A DNA stretch of 64,000 bases from Sphingosinicella sp. BN140058 (GTDB taxonomy: Bacteria > Pseudomonadota > Alphaproteobacteria > Sphingomonadales > Sphingomonadaceae). The position numbers and the translations under genes were made by a program. Positions within the stretch are counted from its first letter, which is position 1. Every line of letters starts with the position of its first letter. The DNA is taken from contig NZ_CP035501.1 in assembly GCF_004135585.1 (NCBI RefSeq), forward strand, positions 2,551,501 through 2,615,500, in the 5' to 3' direction. Of this stretch, positions 41,917-53,962 are shown one piece after another. The notes under the pieces were generated by a model, which made no database searches, had not been told where the DNA came from, and was given only the letters and a program-made list of their open reading frames with translations.

Positions 41917-43206
41917 ATGGACCAGGGGGAGATCCAACGCGCGCTTGCCGCCGCCGTGCAAGCGCAGCGCGCGGGACGGCGCGATGAAGCGCGGGAACAA
42001 TATAAGCGGATAATCGAACGTGCGGGCGAGCAGCCCATCGCGCTCAATGCGCTTGGCATGCTGGCCCTTGGAGAAGGGCAATTCGCCGATGCCGGTGCCT
42101 TGTTCGGGCGTGCGGCCGCAGCCGATCCAAAGTCTCCCGAATTGTGGATGAACCTGGCCAGGGCCTGCCGGGAACAAGGCGACGACGCCGGAGAATTGAA
42201 CGCTCTCGAAAGCGCGCTTGCGATCGATCAGCGCCATTTCATGGCCTTGGTACGATTGGCCGAACTGCTCGACCGACAAGGCGACGAGGGAGGTGCCGTC
42301 CAGAGATGGACTGGTGTGTTGGCGATGGCACCTCTGCTGGATCAGCGCACACCTGCTCTCGACATGATGCTCGAGCATGCCCGGGATCGCGTGGCGCGAT
42401 ACGGTGCGCGGCTTGCGGCTGTGGTGGAGGAGGGATTGGCCGCCGCACGCAGTGCGGTATCGCCAGCGGATCGTCGCCGGTTCGACGTTTGCATCGATGC
42501 CGTGCTCGGTCGACGGCGCATCTATGCCAACGAATGCGCAGGCATCCACTTCCCGTTTCTTCCGGCCGACGAGTTCTTCGATCGTGCCCATTTCCCCTGG
42601 CTTGAGCGGTTGGAAGCGCAGACCGAGACCATCCGGGAGGAGCTCCAGGCCTTGCTCGCCGCGCCGGATTCCGGAATTCTGCCTTACGTCAGCATGGAGC
42701 CAGGCACGCCGTCCAACAAGTGGACGCCGTTGAACGGGTCGCTCGACTGGGGTGCCTTGCACCTGTGGAAAGATGGACGTCGAAACGACGAAGCCTGTGC
42801 GCGGGCGCCGCGAACCGCCGCGGCCGTGGAAGCGCTCCCGCTTTCGGATCTGCCGGGCCGGACGCCGACCGTCTTCTTCTCGCTGCTGCGGCCGGGCGCA
42901 CACCTTCCGGCTCATAGCGGGGTCAGCAATGTCCGTGCGATCATCCACCTGCCGTTGATCGTGCCCGCGGGCTGCGCCTTCCGCGTCGGCGGTGAGACCC
43001 GTGCCTGGGAGGTCGGCCGAGCCTGGGCATTCGACGACACGATCGAGCACGAAGCGTGGAACCGCTCGGACGAAATGCGCGCCATCCTGATCTTCGACGT
43101 CTGGAATCCTTATCTTACGGAGCAGGAGAAAGACTTGCTCCGCCGCTTTGTCGTCGTTGCGGACGAGAGCGGCCACGGCGGCGATGCCGCGACGAGCACC
43201 GCCTGA
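41917..43206 (+). CDS. TPR-aspartyl/asparaginyl beta-hydroxylase fusion
   Basis: A 429-residue protein. Residues 1-150 form TPR repeats ('AREQYKRIIERAGEQPIALNALGMLALGEGQFADA', 'ALVRLAELLDRQGDEGGAVQRW'). The C-terminal domain is the aspartyl/asparaginyl beta-hydroxylase (2-oxoglutarate, Fe(II)) fold, with iron ligands His333 in 'PAHSGVSNVRAIIHLPL' and His378 in 'DDTIEHEAWNRSDEMRAILIFDVWNP'. It likely hydroxylates Asp/Asn side chains of a protein or peptide, with the TPR part picking the substrate. It is followed by a P-loop protein gene on the other strand and the TauD-type gene at 44247. Confidence 0.9.
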   Translation: MDQGEIQRALAAAVQAQRAGRRDEAREQYKRIIERAGEQPIALNALGMLALGEGQFADAGALFGRAAAADPKSPELWMNLARACREQGDDAGELNALESALAIDQRHFMALVRLAELLDRQGDEGGAVQRWTGVLAMAPLLDQRTPALDMMLEHARDRVARYGARLAAVVEEGLAAARSAVSPADRRRFDVCIDAVLGRRRIYANECAGIHFPFLPADEFFDRAHFPWLERLEAQTETIREELQALLAAPDSGILPYVSMEPGTPSNKWTPLNGSLDWGALHLWKDGRRNDEACARAPRTAAAVEALPLSDLPGRTPTVFFSLLRPGAHLPAHSGVSNVRAIIHLPLIVPAGCAFRVGGETRAWEVGRAWAFDDTIEHEAWNRSDEMRAILIFDVWNPYLTEQEKDLLRRFVVVADESGHGGDAATSTA

Positions 43207-43221
43207 TCCTGGTAGAGGGTC

Positions 43222-44196
43222 TCAGCGGTCGAGGCTGACGGCCCTGATCGCCTCGACGTGCGCCGCGACATCGCCGGCGGCGCGCTCAACCCACAATTCA
43301 GCCTGATCGATCTCGGCGGCAAGCGATCGTTCGAGAGCATGCCGGCGTTCGAGCCGTGCGTCGTTGTCGAAGGGAACCTCAGGATTCTTCGAATAGGTTG
43401 CAAATAGCGGCCCAGCGACGATCGCCGCCGTGTCGCCGGAACCGATGGGAACCTGCAGATGCTCCGCGGCCCGTGCCAGCAAGCGCCGGGGATCGCCGAA
43501 GAACGCCTCGGCATCGAGGCTGCGGGCGTTCGCAAGGCGGTCGATGCCGCCAGCGAACGCGCGCATTTGTGCGGCCCACAAGGCGGCGGCGCGTTCGCAG
43601 TCCGGAAGCGACGAGACATCGCCTATATGCGGCGCGAGTTGCTTGGTGACCCGCTGCATCCAGGCACGATGATTGTCGCTGCGCAGGATCGCGAGAAGAT
43701 AGTCGCGAAGGCTGCAATGAAGGAAGATGGCCCGTGCATGCGGATCGGACCTGATCAGATCGGGCAGCAGAAAATTGACCGGAACGTTCGCCTTGACGAT
43801 CGTCGGCGCATCGGGCCGGTACCGCTTGGCCAGCATCGCAGTCGTGAGGGCAAGGCGTTCGGCATCCGGCGCAATGGCAACCTGGCGCAAGGCGAGCGGC
43901 TCCCTCAGCACCAGATTGGCACCCGGCAGATCGAGCGCACGGGCGAGCAGCGTCGATCCGCAATGCGCAACGTGGAAGATCCAGCCCGTTGCTGCGGGGG
44001 GAACTGCGATGCCTTGCGTCAGGGCCCGCACCGGCAATCGCATCGACTGGTCTGCTGCGGGCGAGATGCGGCCGTCCAGGAAGATAGAGCGGTGATAGGC
44101 TGCCCTGTCCATCGGCATGAACAATGCCGCATTGCCCTCGAAGGAGTGTAGATAATGATCGGGCGAGGCGAACAGGTCGTCGAGCGTCAGGGACAT
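43222..44196 (-). CDS. P-loop sulfotransferase-like protein 1
   Basis: A 324-residue protein of unassigned family. A phosphate-binding-like loop 'FHVAHCGSTLLARALDLPG' lies at about residues 74-92, with 'LREPLALRQVA' next, a layout like the 5'-PAPS loop of sulfotransferases but with Cys-Gly-Ser-Thr in place of Pro-x-Ser-Gly-Thr. 'IFLHCSLRDYLLAILRSDNHRAWMQR' resembles a 3'-phosphate site. A similar protein is encoded at 45226-46254. The ATG at 44196 opens with 'SLTLDDLFASP'. The gene overlaps neither flank; the TauD-type gene starts 50 bases away in the opposite direction, so the two may share a promoter. Confidence 0.78.
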   Translation of the reverse strand: MSLTLDDLFASPDHYLHSFEGNAALFMPMDRAAYHRSIFLDGRISPAADQSMRLPVRALTQGIAVPPAATGWIFHVAHCGSTLLARALDLPGANLVLREPLALRQVAIAPDAERLALTTAMLAKRYRPDAPTIVKANVPVNFLLPDLIRSDPHARAIFLHCSLRDYLLAILRSDNHRAWMQRVTKQLAPHIGDVSSLPDCERAAALWAAQMRAFAGGIDRLANARSLDAEAFFGDPRRLLARAAEHLQVPIGSGDTAAIVAGPLFATYSKNPEVPFDNDARLERRHALERSLAAEIDQAELWVERAAGDVAAHVEAIRAVSLDR

Positions 44197-44246
44197 CAAC
44201 GCGCTATAGCCCGCATGCCGTGGATCGGCTATCCCGAGACCCAATC

Positions 44247-45212
44247 ATGCCGACCACATCCTTGCCGGAGCCCGGCCGCCCCCAAGTGCTGATCGAAGCG
44301 GCCGGCGCCGAGAGCATCCTCAGCCTCGATCGCGATGGAATCGTGGCCCTCTACAAAGCGCACGGCGCTTTGCTCTTCCGCGGTTTCGGGGCCGATGTTG
44401 CGCAATTTCGCGCTTTCGCCCGGCTCTTCTGTTCGACCTCGGTGTTCAATGAAAGTCCGGGTCGCCGGCAGATCGATCCGGAGCACAACATTCTCACGGT
44501 CGACGGCGGTGTCGGAGCGTTCAACCTTCATCCCGAATTGTCGCGTGAACCGTGGAAGCCGGATGCTGCTTTCTTCGGCTGCCTGTCTGCCCCGAAGCGC
44601 GGCGGCGCGACGACGATTTGCGACGGGGTCGCGCTCGCCCGATCCTTGCCGGACGAGGTCAAGCGGGGCCTGGCGGGACGGCGCCTCGTCTACGTGAAGC
44701 CGACCTGGCCGGAATTGCTGCGCTATTGGCTCGGCACCGATAATCCGTCCGATCAACAGCTCGCGGCTCCGCCGCCCTCCTGTCCCTATGGATTTCGACG
44801 CCTCGACGGGCATGTGTTTCGGTTCTTCTCGCGGCCGGCGCTGCACCGACCGATGTTCATCGACGCGCCTGCGTTCGGAAACTTCCTGTTGTTCGCCCGG
44901 TTCAACAACAATCGTCCGGACCACCCGTTGCTCGACGATGGGCGACCGGTCCCGGAAGCCTGGCTGCAGGCGATCAAGGCGGCGGGCGACGCGCTCGCCG
45001 TCGCAGTCGCCTGGCAAGCGGGCGACGTGCTGATGCTGGACAACACCCGCTTCATGCACGGCCGCACAGCCATCATTGATCGGGGCGAGCGCCTGATCGC
45101 AACCTTCTTCGGCTACGTCGACTTCGCCATCCCCGATCCGGAGGAGCCTGCCGACCCGATCTGGCGACAGATAGATTTCATCCCTCCGCTGCCGCCGGAC
45201 TACCCGCGCTGA
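44247..45212 (+). CDS. TauD/TfdA family Fe(II)/2-oxoglutarate dioxygenase
   Basis: A 321-residue dioxygenase. The iron triad is seen as His95-Pro-Glu97 in 'AFNLHPELSREPW' and His271 in 'DNTRFMHGRTAI'; the 2-oxoglutarate-binding Arg is about residue 282 in 'ERLIATFFGY'. The early segment 'GALLFRGFGADVAQFRAF' is typical of the family. Members hydroxylate sulfonates, amino acids or carrier-bound residues. Next to an aspartyl beta-hydroxylase and sulfotransferases, a role in the same modification pathway is likely. ATG 44247 is the natural start, as upstream codons overlap the opposite gene. Confidence 0.9.
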   Translation: MPTTSLPEPGRPQVLIEAAGAESILSLDRDGIVALYKAHGALLFRGFGADVAQFRAFARLFCSTSVFNESPGRRQIDPEHNILTVDGGVGAFNLHPELSREPWKPDAAFFGCLSAPKRGGATTICDGVALARSLPDEVKRGLAGRRLVYVKPTWPELLRYWLGTDNPSDQQLAAPPPSCPYGFRRLDGHVFRFFSRPALHRPMFIDAPAFGNFLLFARFNNNRPDHPLLDDGRPVPEAWLQAIKAAGDALAVAVAWQAGDVLMLDNTRFMHGRTAIIDRGERLIATFFGYVDFAIPDPEEPADPIWRQIDFIPPLPPDYPR

Positions 45213-45225
45213 TCGGGCGAACCTG

Positions 45226-46254
45226 CTAGTCGGCCAGCAACGGGGCCGGCAGATCGAACGAAACCTTGGCCTGTGCCGCAACCGTCTCCGCCCAGATCAC
45301 GACCTTGTCGATCTCGTCTCCATGGGTCTCCGCCGCCTGCCGCTGGCCGGCAGTCCGTGCATCGCGATCGAAGGCTCCGCCGAATTTCGCGTGCTTGCGG
45401 AACACGCGTTCGATAGTCTGCTCCCGAACCGCGAGCGGCCGGTCGAGTTCGAACAATGCGTCGCTCGCCTCCAGGGCCTCGGCGGGTCGGGCGAGCAGTG
45501 TTTCGCTGTCGACGGAGCGCACCCGATCCGGATGCTGGGACGCCAGACGGCTGAACAATTGATGCTGGGTGAGCCAGCCGACCGCCGCAACCTGAAGATC
45601 GGTCTGCATCATGTGATCTTCGGGCGCGAAGCCCAGATCGATCAAATTCTCCTTCAGCTGCTTCATCAGCAGCTCGCGAACCCAAAGGCGTCCCCAAAGG
45701 CCCTTCCCCGCAATCGAGCCGAGATAGACACGGAGCGGGGCGTGCAGAAGAATGCAGCGTGCCTGCGGGCGCATCGCCAGCATCAGCGGTCCGAAGCCGT
45801 TGACCACGTTGGAGGGCTTCACCACCACCGCCTCACCCGCTTCGAAAGGGCGCGACAGCAAGCGCAGCGTGCCGTCGAACACCTCCGCGATCTGTGTCGG
45901 ATTGCCACCGCGGTGCCGCCAGCCGACAAGATCGTTGAGGATCACCGGCTCCTTGAGACTGCTCGCAATTCCCGGCTCGTCATAGGCGTTGGCCAGCAGC
46001 GTCGAGCAGCAATAAGCCGAATGCAGGATGAAGTGAATCGGCCCTGGGGCGCCCGCGGCGACGATGCTGTCCCGCCGCCGAGCCACCAGCGGGTCAGCGG
46101 CGGATGGAAGGTGCTCGTCGGTCAGGAACGGCACTGCGCGGCGAAGCTCGCGGGTAGCGGAAACGAAGTGCACCGCGTCGGACTGTGGATCGTAACGATG
46201 GGGAAGCCAATCGGGGCTCAGCCGAAGCGGCGGGGAAGGTGCCTGCACTACCAT
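45226..46254 (-). CDS. P-loop sulfotransferase-like protein 2
   Basis: A 342-residue relative of the protein encoded at 43222-44196. The P-loop-like segment is 'FILHSAYCCSTLLANAYDEPG' (about residues 74-94), followed by 'SSLKEPVILNDLV', and 'CILLHAPLRVYLGSIAGKGLWGR' matches the second conserved block. Cys-Cys-Ser-Thr stands where the canonical loop has Ser-Gly-Thr. ATG 46254 is the start. It converges with the TauD-type gene, 13 bases between stops. Cofactor and substrate unknown. Confidence 0.75.
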   Translation of the reverse strand: MVVQAPSPPLRLSPDWLPHRYDPQSDAVHFVSATRELRRAVPFLTDEHLPSAADPLVARRRDSIVAAGAPGPIHFILHSAYCCSTLLANAYDEPGIASSLKEPVILNDLVGWRHRGGNPTQIAEVFDGTLRLLSRPFEAGEAVVVKPSNVVNGFGPLMLAMRPQARCILLHAPLRVYLGSIAGKGLWGRLWVRELLMKQLKENLIDLGFAPEDHMMQTDLQVAAVGWLTQHQLFSRLASQHPDRVRSVDSETLLARPAEALEASDALFELDRPLAVREQTIERVFRKHAKFGGAFDRDARTAGQRQAAETHGDEIDKVVIWAETVAAQAKVSFDLPAPLLAD

Positions 46255-46442
46255 CGCGTGTTTCTGCCGCGTGGGTGTCGGCCAATCAAGGAGCGAGCGC
46301 AACGAGCCGTGGGCCGCCGTGTTGCGAAAGCACTCCGACGAACCGCATAGGGCACACCCGAAGCCGGGCGAACCTTCGCGTTGTCTCCGCACGGTATCGC
46401 ACCCTGCAGGGCATGAAGTGGACCTTCTGATCGCTCCCTCGG

Positions 46443-46482
46443 GAAAAAAGATGGAAGGGGCAGAGCGCAGGCTCTGCCCCTT
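46443..46482 (-). terminator. clpB terminator
   Basis: A perfect 12-base-pair stem (AAGGGGCAGAGC and its complement) with a 4-base loop, followed on the minus strand by a T-rich tail that includes six T (46444-46449). It lies 24 bases after the clpB stop. Confidence 0.85.
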
Positions 46483-46506
46483 TCTCGTCGGCGTCGCGCC
46501 GGTGCT

Positions 46507-49107
<2,601 letters not shown>

Positions 49108-49173
49108 ACGCCCCTCTTTCCGTGGTTGGACGTCATGTGGTGTGGCATTTCAGCAACACAAGAGGGCCACCGC

Positions 49174-50781
49174 CTAACGCTGGGCTTTTGGCTGCTCCGT
49201 GGCGACCGTCTTGCCGAAGAAGCTGTCGGCATACCAAAGCGGCGCCTGCGGCGCATCGGCGAGTTCGCGTGCGATCAGATAGTTGATCCGCGCGAATTTG
49301 GCGCCGGCGTCCCAGTTGATAGGCTGCTGCACATCGTCCTTCGGCCCGTGATAGGTATTGGCGAGGAAGCCGGTAAACTTCTCCTTCCCGCCATTGGCGA
49401 AGCCGGTCATCAGGAACACCGACGGGACGCCCTTTTGCACGAAGCGGTAATGGTCGGAGCGGGTGAACAGCCCCTCTTCGGGCAACGGATCGGGGCTCAG
49501 CGTGACGCCCATCTTGCGGGCAGCGCTGGCGACGATCGGCCCCATCGTGCTGTGCTCGGCGCCGAAGGCGATCACGTCCTGAAAGTCGTACAGCAAAACG
49601 GGCATATCGAGATTGACCACGCCAACCATCTTCGGCGCGACCGGATTGTTGGCGAGATACTGGGCGCCGAGCAGCCCGTCTTCCTCGGCGGTGACCGCTG
49701 CGAATAGGATCGATCGCTTGGGCCGCTCGCCGCTCTGGCTCATCGCGCGCGCGACTTCGATCATGGTCGCGACGCCGGTGGCGTTGTCCATCGCGCCGTT
49801 GTTGATCTTGTCCTCGCCGTCGCCGTGGATGCCGAGATGGTCTAGATGCGCCATCAGGAGCACGGTCTCGCCGGCGAGCGCGGGATCGGATCCGGGCAGC
49901 ATCGCGACCACGTTCTCGCTCACGGTCTCGCCGCGCGTGTTGGCCTGTTCGAAGCGGACGCTTTGCTTGAGCGCGAAACCCTTCGGACGCGCGCCGGCGC
50001 GATCGGCCTCGGCGAGCACCTTGCCGAGCGGCGTGCGCGCACCGGCGAACAGGGCTTCGGCCGCGGCGCTGTCGAACGTGGCTCGAAAGCGGATGCCCGG
50101 TGCCGGCGAGTAAGCGGCGCCGTCCTTGCCGATCCAGGTCATCATCGGTTCGCCCGCGCGGGCGACGACGCGCGCCCATGGGCGGTTCTTCGTCTCCGCA
50201 TTGGTGCGCAGGGTGATGATGCCGATCGCGCCGTTCTGCTCCGCCATGCGCCGCTTCTCGCTGTTGAGATGCGCGCCGACGTCACTCGGCAGGTTCTTGG
50301 GGTAGCCGCCCAGCACCGCCACGATCTTGCCGCGGACGTCGAGGCCCTTGTAATCGTCAATCCCGGCTTCGGGGGCGTCGATGCCGTATCCGGCGAACAC
50401 CACCGGCGCGTTGATGGTCTGCGATCCGGCTTCGGCGGCGGGGCTGACCACGACGCCCTCGCCATGCGCGAAGCGGCGCCCGCCGACCGACACGGCAGTG
50501 GCGGGGCCATCGATCGTGAACTGTGCGAAGGGCACCTTCTGGTACCAGCCGCCGTCGCCGGCGGGCTTCAGGCCGAGACTCTCGAACTGACTGGCAACGT
50601 AGAGCGCGCCGATGTCGAAGCCGCGTGTGCCGGCATCGCGGCCCTCGAGCCGATCGTCGGCGAGGAAGGCGACGTGCGCCCGGAAGCGCTCCGGCGTGAA
50701 GCTCGGTTCCGAAGGCTGGGCAGGCGCGGCGGGGGATAGGAGGAGGGAGACGGCGGCGGAAGCGAGAAGGAAGCGGCGCAT
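49174..50781 (-). CDS. M28 family zinc metallopeptidase, exported
   Basis: A 535-residue exported aminopeptidase-like protein. The signal peptide covers residues 1-21. A PA-type insert is near residues 110-230. The M28 core shows the zinc ligands in 'LLMAHLDHLG' (His), 'NGAMDNATGVATMIEV' (Asp), 'AVTAEEDGLLGAQYL' (the catalytic Glu pair), 'VVNLDMP' (Asp) and the C-terminal 'ANTYHGPKDD' (His). It cleaves N-terminal residues from peptides in the periplasm or outside. It begins 66 bases upstream of clpB on the same strand and is divergent from the M16 peptidase. Confidence 0.92.
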   Translation of the reverse strand: MRRFLLASAAVSLLLSPAAPAQPSEPSFTPERFRAHVAFLADDRLEGRDAGTRGFDIGALYVASQFESLGLKPAGDGGWYQKVPFAQFTIDGPATAVSVGGRRFAHGEGVVVSPAAEAGSQTINAPVVFAGYGIDAPEAGIDDYKGLDVRGKIVAVLGGYPKNLPSDVGAHLNSEKRRMAEQNGAIGIITLRTNAETKNRPWARVVARAGEPMMTWIGKDGAAYSPAPGIRFRATFDSAAAEALFAGARTPLGKVLAEADRAGARPKGFALKQSVRFEQANTRGETVSENVVAMLPGSDPALAGETVLLMAHLDHLGIHGDGEDKINNGAMDNATGVATMIEVARAMSQSGERPKRSILFAAVTAEEDGLLGAQYLANNPVAPKMVGVVNLDMPVLLYDFQDVIAFGAEHSTMGPIVASAARKMGVTLSPDPLPEEGLFTRSDHYRFVQKGVPSVFLMTGFANGGKEKFTGFLANTYHGPKDDVQQPINWDAGAKFARINYLIARELADAPQAPLWYADSFFGKTVATEQPKAQR

Positions 50782-50915
50782 GAACGATCCCGGACACGAG
50801 AAGAAGCGGCTGTGCTAGCGGAAAGGAAGGGGACCCGAAAGCGCTTGCGCTTCCGCATGTTGCGTGGGGCGCGGCGCTTTGTATGGTGCCCGCACATCAG
50901 ACTCGGAGATTGCCG

Positions 50916-53912
50916 ATGCGCCGGATCATCCTTCCCTTCGCGCTCATGACCGTCCTTGCCCTGCCGGCATGCACGACGGCGACCGGAGGAGGATCAGGCG
51001 AGGCGCAGACGGCGAGCAGCGCAGCGCCCGAAGCCGCACCTACGGCACCGGCCAAGGCGGAGCCCGCGCCCGTTGCATCGCTGGTCAGCCGGGTCGACAT
51101 ACCCTATGAGCAATTCACCCTCGACAACGGGCTTCGGGTCGTCGTCCACGAGGATCGCAAGGCGCCCGTCGTCGCCATCTCCGTCTGGTACAATGTCGGC
51201 TCGAAGGACGAGCCGGCGGGCAAGACCGGCTTCGCGCATCTGTTCGAGCATCTGATGTTCAACGGCTCGGAGAACAGCCCGAACGATTTCTTCGAGCCGC
51301 TCGCCGAGATCGGCGCCACCGACTATAACGGCACCACCTGGTTCGATCGGACCAATTATTTCGAGACGGTGCCGCGGCCCGCGCTGGAGCGGGGCCTGTT
51401 CCTGGAGAGCGATCGGATGGGGCACCTGCTCGGCGCTGTGACCCAGGAAAAGCTCACCAACCAGATCGGCGTCGTCCAGAACGAGAAGCGGCAAGGCGAT
51501 AACGAGCCGTTCGGCCTTGTCGAATATGCCCAGCTCGAGGCGCTGTTCCCCGACGGCCATCCCTATCATCACTCGACGATCGGCTCGATGGCCGACCTGG
51601 ACAAAGCGAGCCTCGCCGACGTCAAGGCGTGGTTCCGCGAGCGCTACGGCCCGAACAACTCGGTGCTGGTCCTTGCCGGCGACATTTCGGCCGCCGAAGC
51701 GCGCCCGCTGGTGCAGAAATATTTCGGCGACATCCCGCGGGGACCGGTCAACACGCCTGCCCAGGCGGCGGTGCCGACGCTCCCCGCGCCCAAGGTCCAG
51801 GTGATGCACGATCGCGTCGCCAACACCCGCATCTATCGCAATTGGGCCGTTCCGGGCCTGCTCGATCCCGACATGGTGTCGCTGGACGTCGCTGCCGGCG
51901 TTCTCGGCGGCCTCGCCAGCTCGCGGCTCGACAACGAACTGGTACGCAAGGACCAGACCGCGGTGCAGGTCTCCGCATCGCTGCAGCCCTTCCATCGCAT
52001 CAGCCTGTTCGAGATCACTGCCGACGTGAAGCCAGGCGCTGACGCCGACGCGGTCGCGCGCCGGCTCGATCAGATCGTCGCAGACTATATCGCCGCCGGG
52101 CCGACAGACGATGAAGTGAAGCGCTTCGTCACCAGCGACGTCGCCGGTCGCATCCGCGGTCTCGAATCGGTCGGTGGCTTCGGCGGCAAGGCGGTCGCGC
52201 TCGCCGAAGGCACGCTCTACGCCAACGATCCCGAATTCTACCGCAAGCAATTGCTCGCTTACGCACGTACCACGCCCGCCGACGTCAAGGCGGCGATGCA
52301 GAAGTGGCTGACCCGTCCGGTGTTCGCACTGCGCGTAGAGCCCGGCGAGCGTGAAGCTTATGAAGAAGCGGCAGGATCTCGCGGCAGCGCCGCCAGCCAG
52401 CGGCCGCGTTACTATCGTCAGCCCAGGCCCGGCGAGCGCCCGCTGGCGCCGCTGCCGTTCGTCGCCGACACCGCCACCGCTGGCGGCGGCGCTGCCGCCC
52501 CCGCGCCCAAGGCTGCAGCGCGTCCGTTGCCGCCGCTCGGCACCATCGAGAATCTCGATTTCCCGGACGTCGAGCGCGCGCAGCTCTCCAACGGAATCCC
52601 GATCGTCTACGCGCGCCGGCAGGCCGTGCCGGTGATGCGGGTTGCGGTCGAGTTCAACGCCGGCGTCGCCGCGGATCCGGCCGATGCGCTCGGCACCCAG
52701 GTGTTGACGCTGAAGCTTCTCGAGGAAGGCACGACCAGCCGCAACTCGATCCAGATCGCCGAGGAGCAGGAACGGCTTGGCGCCGATGTCTCGTCCGGTG
52801 CTTCCCTGGATCGCACCGCGGTGCAGCTGACCGCATTGACTCCGAACCTCGGACCCTCGCTCGATCTGCTCAGCGACATCATCCGCAATCCGGCATTCGA
52901 ACCCGGCGAGGTCGACCGCCTTCGCGCGCAGCAACTCGCGCAGATTGCGCAGGAGCTGACTCAGCCGGGCGCGCTCGCCGCCCGCACGCTGCCGGCGGCG
53001 CTCTACGGGCCGAACAGCCCCTATGGACGCTCGTCGACCGGCACCGGCGATCCCGCGGTCGTGTCCCGGCTCACGCGTGATGACCTGATCCGCTTCCACC
53101 AGACCTGGATCCGGCCGGACAATGCGACGATCTTTGCAGTGGGTGACCTGCCGCTTGCGGAACTCGTCCCGCAGCTCGAAGCGCGCTTCGGCAATTGGAC
53201 GCCGCCGTCGCTGCCGAAGGGCAGCAAGGCGTTCGGGGATGCGCCCGCCGCGCCCAAGCCCAGGATCATCCTGGTCGATCGGCCGCAATCGCCCCAATCG
53301 CTGATCGCCGCCGGCTATGTCCTGCCGGTCCGCGGCACCGACGATCCGCTCGTCCTTCGCGCCGCCAATGAAGTGCTCGGCGGTGACTTCCTCTCGCGGA
53401 TCAACATGGATCTGCGCGAAACCAAGGGCTGGTCCTATGGCTCGGGAAGCTCGGTGAGCATGCGCGAGCATCTGGTGCCGTTCGTCGTCAATGCTCCGGT
53501 CCAGGCGGACAAGACCGGACCGGCGGTCAAGGCGGTGATGGACGACATTCGAAGCTTCACCACGGCCAAGGGCGTCAGCGCGGTCGAGCTCCAGCGGGTG
53601 ATCAACGGCAATACCCGCCAGCTCGCCGGTCAGTTCGAAACGTCGGAAGACGTGCTCGGCGCGCTCCGCTCCAACGCGCTTTATCGCCGCTCGGACGATT
53701 ATTGGGAAACCATCGCCGAGCGCTATCGCGGGCTCACCGCCGCCCAGCTCGATCAGGCGGCGCGCCAGGTGATCGATCCCGGCAAGATGGTCTGGGTCAT
53801 CGTCGGCGACGCCGCCAAGGTGCAGCCGCAGCTCAAGGGATTGGGCTTGCCGGTGGAAGTGGTGAAGCCGCAGGTGGCGCCGACGCCTGCGGCGGCTTCA
53901 GCCGGACAGTAA
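50916..53912 (+). CDS. M16 family zinc peptidase, lipoprotein
   Basis: A 998-residue double M16 protein. The N-terminal signal has a lipobox, 'LALPACTT', so it is probably a lipoprotein. The first half carries the inverted zinc motif HxxEH as 'HLFEHLMFNG'. The second half (after about residue 545) is an M16 domain without the motif, as is common: an inactive half that closes the chamber. A Pro/Ala-rich linker (residues 500-550) joins the two. It should degrade peptides in the periplasm. ATG 50916 with GGAG eight bases upstream is used rather than 50883, since it gives the signal sequence directly. Confidence 0.93.
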   Translation: MRRIILPFALMTVLALPACTTATGGGSGEAQTASSAAPEAAPTAPAKAEPAPVASLVSRVDIPYEQFTLDNGLRVVVHEDRKAPVVAISVWYNVGSKDEPAGKTGFAHLFEHLMFNGSENSPNDFFEPLAEIGATDYNGTTWFDRTNYFETVPRPALERGLFLESDRMGHLLGAVTQEKLTNQIGVVQNEKRQGDNEPFGLVEYAQLEALFPDGHPYHHSTIGSMADLDKASLADVKAWFRERYGPNNSVLVLAGDISAAEARPLVQKYFGDIPRGPVNTPAQAAVPTLPAPKVQVMHDRVANTRIYRNWAVPGLLDPDMVSLDVAAGVLGGLASSRLDNELVRKDQTAVQVSASLQPFHRISLFEITADVKPGADADAVARRLDQIVADYIAAGPTDDEVKRFVTSDVAGRIRGLESVGGFGGKAVALAEGTLYANDPEFYRKQLLAYARTTPADVKAAMQKWLTRPVFALRVEPGEREAYEEAAGSRGSAASQRPRYYRQPRPGERPLAPLPFVADTATAGGGAAAPAPKAAARPLPPLGTIENLDFPDVERAQLSNGIPIVYARRQAVPVMRVAVEFNAGVAADPADALGTQVLTLKLLEEGTTSRNSIQIAEEQERLGADVSSGASLDRTAVQLTALTPNLGPSLDLLSDIIRNPAFEPGEVDRLRAQQLAQIAQELTQPGALAARTLPAALYGPNSPYGRSSTGTGDPAVVSRLTRDDLIRFHQTWIRPDNATIFAVGDLPLAELVPQLEARFGNWTPPSLPKGSKAFGDAPAAPKPRIILVDRPQSPQSLIAAGYVLPVRGTDDPLVLRAANEVLGGDFLSRINMDLRETKGWSYGSGSSVSMREHLVPFVVNAPVQADKTGPAVKAVMDDIRSFTTAKGVSAVELQRVINGNTRQLAGQFETSEDVLGALRSNALYRRSDDYWETIAERYRGLTAAQLDQAARQVIDPGKMVWVIVGDAAKVQPQLKGLGLPVEVVKPQVAPTPAAASAGQ

Positions 53913-53926
53913 TCGTCGTCGCCTGA

Positions 53927-53950
53927 AGCCCCTTCCCTTCGGGGAGGGGC
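53927..53950. terminator. Hairpin between M16 peptidase gene and purK
   Basis: GCCCCTTCCC-TTCG-GGGAGGGGC forms a stem with a TTCG loop and a single bulged T, between two converging genes. It has no T-run, so termination is likely but not certain. Confidence 0.6.
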
Positions 53951-53962
53951 AGCAGGCGGTGG

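Noticed and set aside
50994..53471. 825-residue open frame opposite the M16 peptidase
   Set aside because: Shadow of a real gene, same reason as for clpB.
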